DNA from: a bacterium
GTDB lineage: Bacteria > JALSQH01
Reading direction: 5' to 3'
Assembly: GCA_026985515.1 (NCBI GenBank)
Contig: JALSQH010000190.1
Location: 1 to 8,654, forward strand
DNA length: 8,654 bases
Shown here piece by piece: positions 5,811 to 8,654 of the stretch. Below the pieces are notes generated by a model that was given only the letters and a program-made list of their open reading frames with translations, made no database searches and had not been told where the DNA came from. Positions within the stretch are counted from its first letter, which is position 1, and the number at the start of each line of letters is the position of its first letter. The position numbers and the translations under genes were made by a program.

Positions 5811-6879
5811 TATATCCGATACCAAGAGCTGTATCACGTTTCTGAGCATTCCCGAAGGGGAAGTTTTTCTCCGTGTAGTTGCACTTGCAGAGCAGCTTTA
5901 TCCGGACAGAAGTCCCGAGTACTGGGAGGAGTATTTCAAAACACTTCCGAGAAATCTCCTTGTACCTCATAAAATAGTAGACAGGCTGATTGAGTGGCTA
6001 CAGAAATGGGGATGCAGAGTGGAATTGTGTGAAGAGGAAAGGGATGTAGAGCTGCCGGAACTGAAAAATGAAATTAATGAAGAGATGGATTCCTTTCTCA
6101 GACCCCCGGGTGATGATTTGCGCGATATCAGCTCCGGTGAAGCCCTGGATTATGTTGTTGAAGAGATCCCAGATTCCTCACACACCGGTGAGAATGATAA
6201 AATTTATTCCTCATCAGAAGTCTTACCAGAGTCGCTAACAAAAGAAAAAGAATATGATGAAATTGCTTACTGGGACCGGTGGAGAGAATATGGTTTTTTC
6301 ACTTCACTCTGGGATACCTGGACATCAGTTATGTTCAGGACTGATTCATTTTTCAAAAATCTGCCATCTCCAAATTTTGTAAATCTATTTCTTTACTACC
6401 TTCTCTTCTCCCTTATTGGAGTAAATTCAAGCATCATTCCAGTGATTTCAGTTTTTGGAATGAAGAAACCCGGCGTGGAACTATTTTTATTTGAGCTGGG
6501 ATTCATACTTGTGAAATTTTTTGTCGCTGCTGCAGTGCTTCACTTTTCCATTTTCATCTTCGGGGAGACGCGAGGTTTTGGGAAAACTCTCCAGATCATT
6601 TCATATGGAAGTTCGCCATCCATTTTTCTGGTAATTCCTGTAGCTGGCGCCATTGCAGATTTCTTTTACAGAATTGCGATATATATATCAGGAGTGCATC
6701 ATACCCACAAATTATCTGTGGCTGCTGCAACTGGAGCGGTTCTCCTACCATTATTTGCGATATTTTTCTTTATGATTATAGTAATGGTATTGATAATTGC
6801 CCTGGCTGGAGGATCGGATGTTGAAAAGTTTCACTTCTTCTGGAAAAATTTTTCTTCTCTCGCTCTTCTTATCTTTTAA
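5800..6879 (+). CDS. Yip1-type membrane protein with a soluble N-terminal domain; start codon non-canonical or unresolved
   Basis: The C-terminal half is a bacterial Yip1-domain integral membrane protein of unknown role. After WDRWREYGFFTSLWDTW and a membrane-proximal FF..LPSP stretch come four to five hydrophobic segments (about residues 195-219, 225-255, 269-298 and 309-337, counted from CTG 5800), including the typical SGVHHTHKLSVAAATGAVLLP. An acidic, Ser/Glu-rich linker precedes it. The first ATG/GTG/TTG in frame is GTG 6019 (286 residues), but the same frame reads well for about 70 more codons upstream: LSIPEGEVFLRVVALAEQL, then YWEEYFKTLP and DRLIEWLQKWG. It is open back to 5770. CTG at 5800, inside the thiC end with AAGGAG ten bases before, is my best guess; translation may be coupled to thiC. 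The last 62 nt overlap htrA. The Yip1 call is firm to the family, the start is not. Confidence 0.72.
   Translation: MGYNISDTKSCITFLSIPEGEVFLRVVALAEQLYPDRSPEYWEEYFKTLPRNLLVPHKIVDRLIEWLQKWGCRVELCEEERDVELPELKNEINEEMDSFLRPPGDDLRDISSGEALDYVVEEIPDSSHTGENDKIYSSSEVLPESLTKEKEYDEIAYWDRWREYGFFTSLWDTWTSVMFRTDSFFKNLPSPNFVNLFLYYLLFSLIGVNSSIIPVISVFGMKKPGVELFLFELGFILVKFFVAAAVLHFSIFIFGETRGFGKTLQIISYGSSPSIFLVIPVAGAIADFFYRIAIYISGVHHTHKLSVAAATGAVLLPLFAIFFFMIIVMVLIIALAGGSDVEKFHFFWKNFSSLALLIF
6808..6812 (+). promoter_or_regulatory. Ribosome binding site that decides the htrA start
   Basis: GGAGG lies five bases before the ATG at 6818, inside the end of the Yip1 gene. It selects that ATG, which directly precedes the signal peptide, over the upstream in-frame TTG at 6797. 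Confidence 0.75.
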
Positions 6880-8209
6880 TCTCTTTCCCTTTAGTGGTAA
6901 TGTAACTGGAGGAATATTTAAAAACAATGTGATTGAGTTAATCGAAGACAGGATTTACCAGATTGCCGATGAAATAGTTCCACTGGTTGTACATATCGAG
7001 GTGATTCAGAAGTATCTTGGGGAAAGGAAAAGGAAGGTAAGTGGATCTGGACTGATCGTGAGCCAGGATGGTTATATTCTCACCAACAACCATGTTGTGG
7101 AGGATGCAACTGTTATCAATGTCACTCTTTATAAAGGCAAAAAGAAGTATAAGGCAAAATTGATTGGAAGGGATGAGTTAACAGATATCGCGGTGATCAA
7201 GATCGATCTTGATAAAAAAGTCAAAATACCAAAGTTTGGTCATTATAAAGATGTAAAAGTTGGTGACCTTGTGCTTGCCATAGGGAATCCCTATGGTCTT
7301 GATGGTACTGTTTCTCTGGGGATTGTCAGTGCCAAGGGAAGAAACATCAGATATGGCAATCTTATCAATGAGTTCATTCAAACAGATGCAATGATAGATT
7401 ATGGTTCCAGTGGAGGTCCCCTGGTAAATTTTAAGGGTGAGGTGATAGGTATAAATTCGATGGGTGAGGGGAGAGGAATTGGTTTCACCATCCCCATTGA
7501 TACTGCCTTGAAGGTGATGCGGGATTTTATAAAACTGGGTAGAATTGAAAGGGGATGGCTTGGGGTGGTGGTTCAGGCTTTTAATAGAGATATGGCTGAA
7601 TATTTTGGCAAGCCTCAGTTAACAGGTGTGCTTGTTTCAGAAGTTATAAAAAATTCTCCTGCTTACAGGGCAGGTATAAAAGTGGGGGATGTTATATGTG
7701 AATTTGGTGGTCACAATGTTGATGTTGAAGAAAGTAAGGATATAAATAGCTTCAGAAGATTGATTACAAATTATGCTCCCGGGTCGAAGGTTAAGGTTAA
7801 GATTTACAGATTTGATCCCCGGAAACGGAAAGGTAGATTCATCACATTGACTGTAAAACTGTCAAAACATCCGAAAGTCGAACCTGACAAGTACGATTCT
7901 GATTATGGTTTCAGTGTTGAGGATATTACGGTTGAGACCCAGTTAAGGCTCCAGTTGAAGAAGAGAGAGGGGGTTCTTGTTACTTATGTTGAAAGAGGGA
8001 CACCTGCGTCTGAGGCTCATCTCTTTTCCGGTGAAGTAATTGTCAGTATTGACGGAAAAAAGATCAAAAGTATTAAGGATCTGAAGCGAATTCTTGAAAA
8101 GTACAAAAAGGAAAGAAAGAGGAAATTTCTGATAATAGCATGGTATAAGGGAAGTTACAAATATCATCTGATTATCCCATTTGCATCGGGTAGCAAGGAA
8201 AAGGAATAA
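6818..8209 (+). CDS. HtrA/DegP-family periplasmic serine protease with two PDZ domains
   Basis: A 463-residue quality-control protease that should degrade or chaperone misfolded envelope proteins. Residues 1-27 form a signal peptide (MLKSFTSSGK, then a Leu/Phe core). The trypsin-like domain follows: SGSGLIVS and ILTNNHVV with His92, LTDIAVIK with Asp123, IGNPYGL, and QTDAMIDYGSSGGPLVN with Ser198. The block before the serine is GSSGGP, where the family usually has GNSGGP; the nucleophile and oxyanion glycine remain, so it should be active. PDZ1 covers about 246-350 (RGWLGVVVQ, SPAYRAGIKVGDVI) and PDZ2 about 360-455 (EGVLVTYVERGTPASEA, GEVIVSIDGKKI). PDZ1 carries an unusually basic strand (RFDPRKRKGR). 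It overlaps the upstream Yip1 gene, and the next ORF begins directly at its stop (TAAATG). DegP, DegQ and DegS types cannot be separated by eye, though two PDZ domains exclude a DegS-like form. Confidence 0.93.
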   Translation: MLKSFTSSGKIFLLSLFLSFNLFPFSGNVTGGIFKNNVIELIEDRIYQIADEIVPLVVHIEVIQKYLGERKRKVSGSGLIVSQDGYILTNNHVVEDATVINVTLYKGKKKYKAKLIGRDELTDIAVIKIDLDKKVKIPKFGHYKDVKVGDLVLAIGNPYGLDGTVSLGIVSAKGRNIRYGNLINEFIQTDAMIDYGSSGGPLVNFKGEVIGINSMGEGRGIGFTIPIDTALKVMRDFIKLGRIERGWLGVVVQAFNRDMAEYFGKPQLTGVLVSEVIKNSPAYRAGIKVGDVICEFGGHNVDVEESKDINSFRRLITNYAPGSKVKVKIYRFDPRKRKGRFITLTVKLSKHPKVEPDKYDSDYGFSVEDITVETQLRLQLKKREGVLVTYVERGTPASEAHLFSGEVIVSIDGKKIKSIKDLKRILEKYKKERKRKFLIIAWYKGSYKYHLIIPFASGSKEKE

Positions 8210-8216
8210 ATGTTTC

Positions 8217-8291
8217 GCCGGGGTAGCTCAGCGGTAGAGCAGCTGATTCGTAATCAGCAGGTCGTGGGTTCAAATCCCACCCCCGGCTCCA
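8217..8291 (+). tRNA. tRNA-Thr (anticodon CGU), CCA encoded
   Basis: A complete 75-nt cloverleaf. The 7-bp acceptor GCCGGGG/CCCCGGC is perfect, the D stem GCTC/GAGC, the anticodon stem GCTGA/TCAGC and loop TTCGTAA, the variable loop AGGTC, and the T arm GTGGG-TTCAAAT-CCCAC are all intact. The anticodon CGT (8249-8251) reads ACG, threonine. The discriminator is U and the CCA end (8289-8291) is in the DNA. It starts 7 nt after the htrA stop with no good promoter of its own visible, so it is probably cut from the htrA transcript. A T7 tract follows immediately. Confidence 0.97.
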
Positions 8292-8298
8292 TTTTTTT
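8292..8298 (+). terminator. T7 tract after the tRNA: possible weak terminator or attenuator
   Basis: Seven T's directly follow the GC-rich T arm and acceptor strand of the tRNA. In an unfolded or nascent transcript the T arm hairpin plus this U-run could act as a weak intrinsic terminator, separating the tRNA from the outer-membrane gene. The spacing (acceptor strand and CCA between stem and T's) is not ideal, so this is tentative. Confidence 0.25.
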
Positions 8299-8654
8299 GA
8301 TTTTAATTATTCTCTTCCTCCTTTTGCCTTCAGGGGTGAGGGGAGAGGTCGGCGGTTCATACCAGAGATTGTATCAGGGAGCTGCCTTTGTATCTCTTGA
8401 ACCTGAACTTGTGGTACCATCATCATTATCTCTGAATGTCAAGGGTGGTTTTGCTTTTTCAAGGAAACTTGTCATGGAGCTTATCCTGGGACTTGGGAAT
8501 GTTCCGTACCCCTCCTCAGGAACATACTATTTTGGTACAAGAATGTACTACAGGGTCATTGTTGATCACTATGGAATGCCGGGTTTTCTACTTATGATTG
8601 GAGCAAACAACAGAAGTAAGCTTGGTATAGATCTGGGTATGGAAATTTCAAAGA
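8297..8654 (+). CDS. Probable exported outer-membrane-type protein, 5' part (runs off the window)
   Basis: The frame is open from before the tRNA to the window edge. After a hydrophobic signal-like core (ILIILFLLLPSGVRG, probable cleavage before EVGG) the sequence alternates hydrophobic and polar residues with Gly, Tyr and Phe, for example LSLNVKGGFAFSRKLVMELILGLG and YYFGTRMYYRVIV, as expected of beta-barrel strands. I cannot name the family. The start is unclear. TTG 8297 falls just after the tRNA but lacks a ribosome site and a Lys/Arg n-region. ATG 8210 has AAGGA upstream (8201-8205) and an Arg-Arg n-region, yet its first 27 codons are mostly the tRNA gene read in frame. GTG 8264, inside the tRNA T arm, is also in frame. 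I list the TTG because it does not depend on an unprocessed tRNA. Confidence 0.6.
   Translation, partial: MILIILFLLLPSGVRGEVGGSYQRLYQGAAFVSLEPELVVPSSLSLNVKGGFAFSRKLVMELILGLGNVPYPSSGTYYFGTRMYYRVIVDHYGMPGFLLMIGANNRSKLGIDLGMEISK

Noticed and set aside
5806-5811. TATAAT at the thiC stop as an internal promoter for the Yip1 gene
   Set aside because: The -10 match is perfect, but nothing like TTGACA lies 16-18 bases upstream and there is no TGn extension; such words are common in AT-rich DNA.
5818-5835. GATAC-N8-GTATC hairpin after thiC as a terminator
   Set aside because: Only five base pairs, mostly A-T, with no T tract, and it lies inside apparent coding sequence.
6797-6817. TTG 6797 as the htrA start
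   Set aside because: It lacks a ribosome site and adds an acidic stretch before the signal peptide; ATG 6818 has GGAGG at five bases.
8181-8210. TTGCAT ... AATAAA as a promoter for the tRNA
   Set aside because: Matches are 3/6 and 4/6, and transcription would start at the first base of the mature tRNA.

Overview
The window looks like ordinary chromosomal DNA of a Gram-negative (two-membrane) bacterium. It is moderately AT-rich and uses many AGA/AGG arginine and ATA isoleucine codons. It encodes exported proteins, beta-barrel-type outer membrane proteins, a LolA-like periplasmic carrier and an HtrA protease. I cannot place the phylum; the mix would fit a deltaproteobacterium-like lineage or an uncultured candidate phylum. 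I see no insertion sequence, phage gene, CRISPR array or long repeat.

Left end (1-355, + strand): the C-terminal part of the chaperone DnaJ, entering from outside the window. It ends tail to tail with a minus-strand envelope operon, and the two stop codons overlap by two bases.

Envelope cluster (352-4400, - strand), in transcription order: a small exported protein of unknown function (4400 to 3945); a signal-peptide-bearing alpha/beta hydrolase (3875 to 2563) broken by an in-frame TAG and a one-base frameshift, though its Ser/Asp/His triad survives; a LolA-like 'outer membrane lipoprotein-sorting' protein of the TP0789 type (2518 to 1748); and a probable outer-membrane beta-barrel (1764 to 352). 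The last three look like one transcription unit. Its strong promoter has a perfect TTGACA-N4-TGTCAA dyad over the -35 box. The hydrolase, carrier and barrel could together process a lipid-like molecule and deliver it to the outer membrane, but that is inference.

A compact divergent promoter region (4401-4508) holds two near-consensus sigma-70 promoters back to back. The leftward one predicts an essentially leaderless mRNA. The rightward one gives thiC a leader of about 22 nt, too short for a TPP riboswitch.

Right half (4509-8654, + strand): thiC (HMP-phosphate synthase of thiamine synthesis); a Yip1-type membrane protein whose reading frame starts upstream of any ATG/GTG/TTG; an HtrA/DegP-type serine protease with two PDZ domains, overlapping the Yip1 gene by 62 nt; a complete tRNA-Thr(CGU) 7 nt after htrA; and the start of a probable outer-membrane protein gene that runs off the window. 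An ORF starting with ATG directly after the htrA stop reads in frame through the whole tRNA into that last gene.

The most notable points are the doubly interrupted but triad-complete hydrolase inside an envelope operon, the tRNA embedded in frame in an ORF, the missing canonical start of the Yip1 gene, and the TTGACA/TGTCAA dyads at the envelope promoters.
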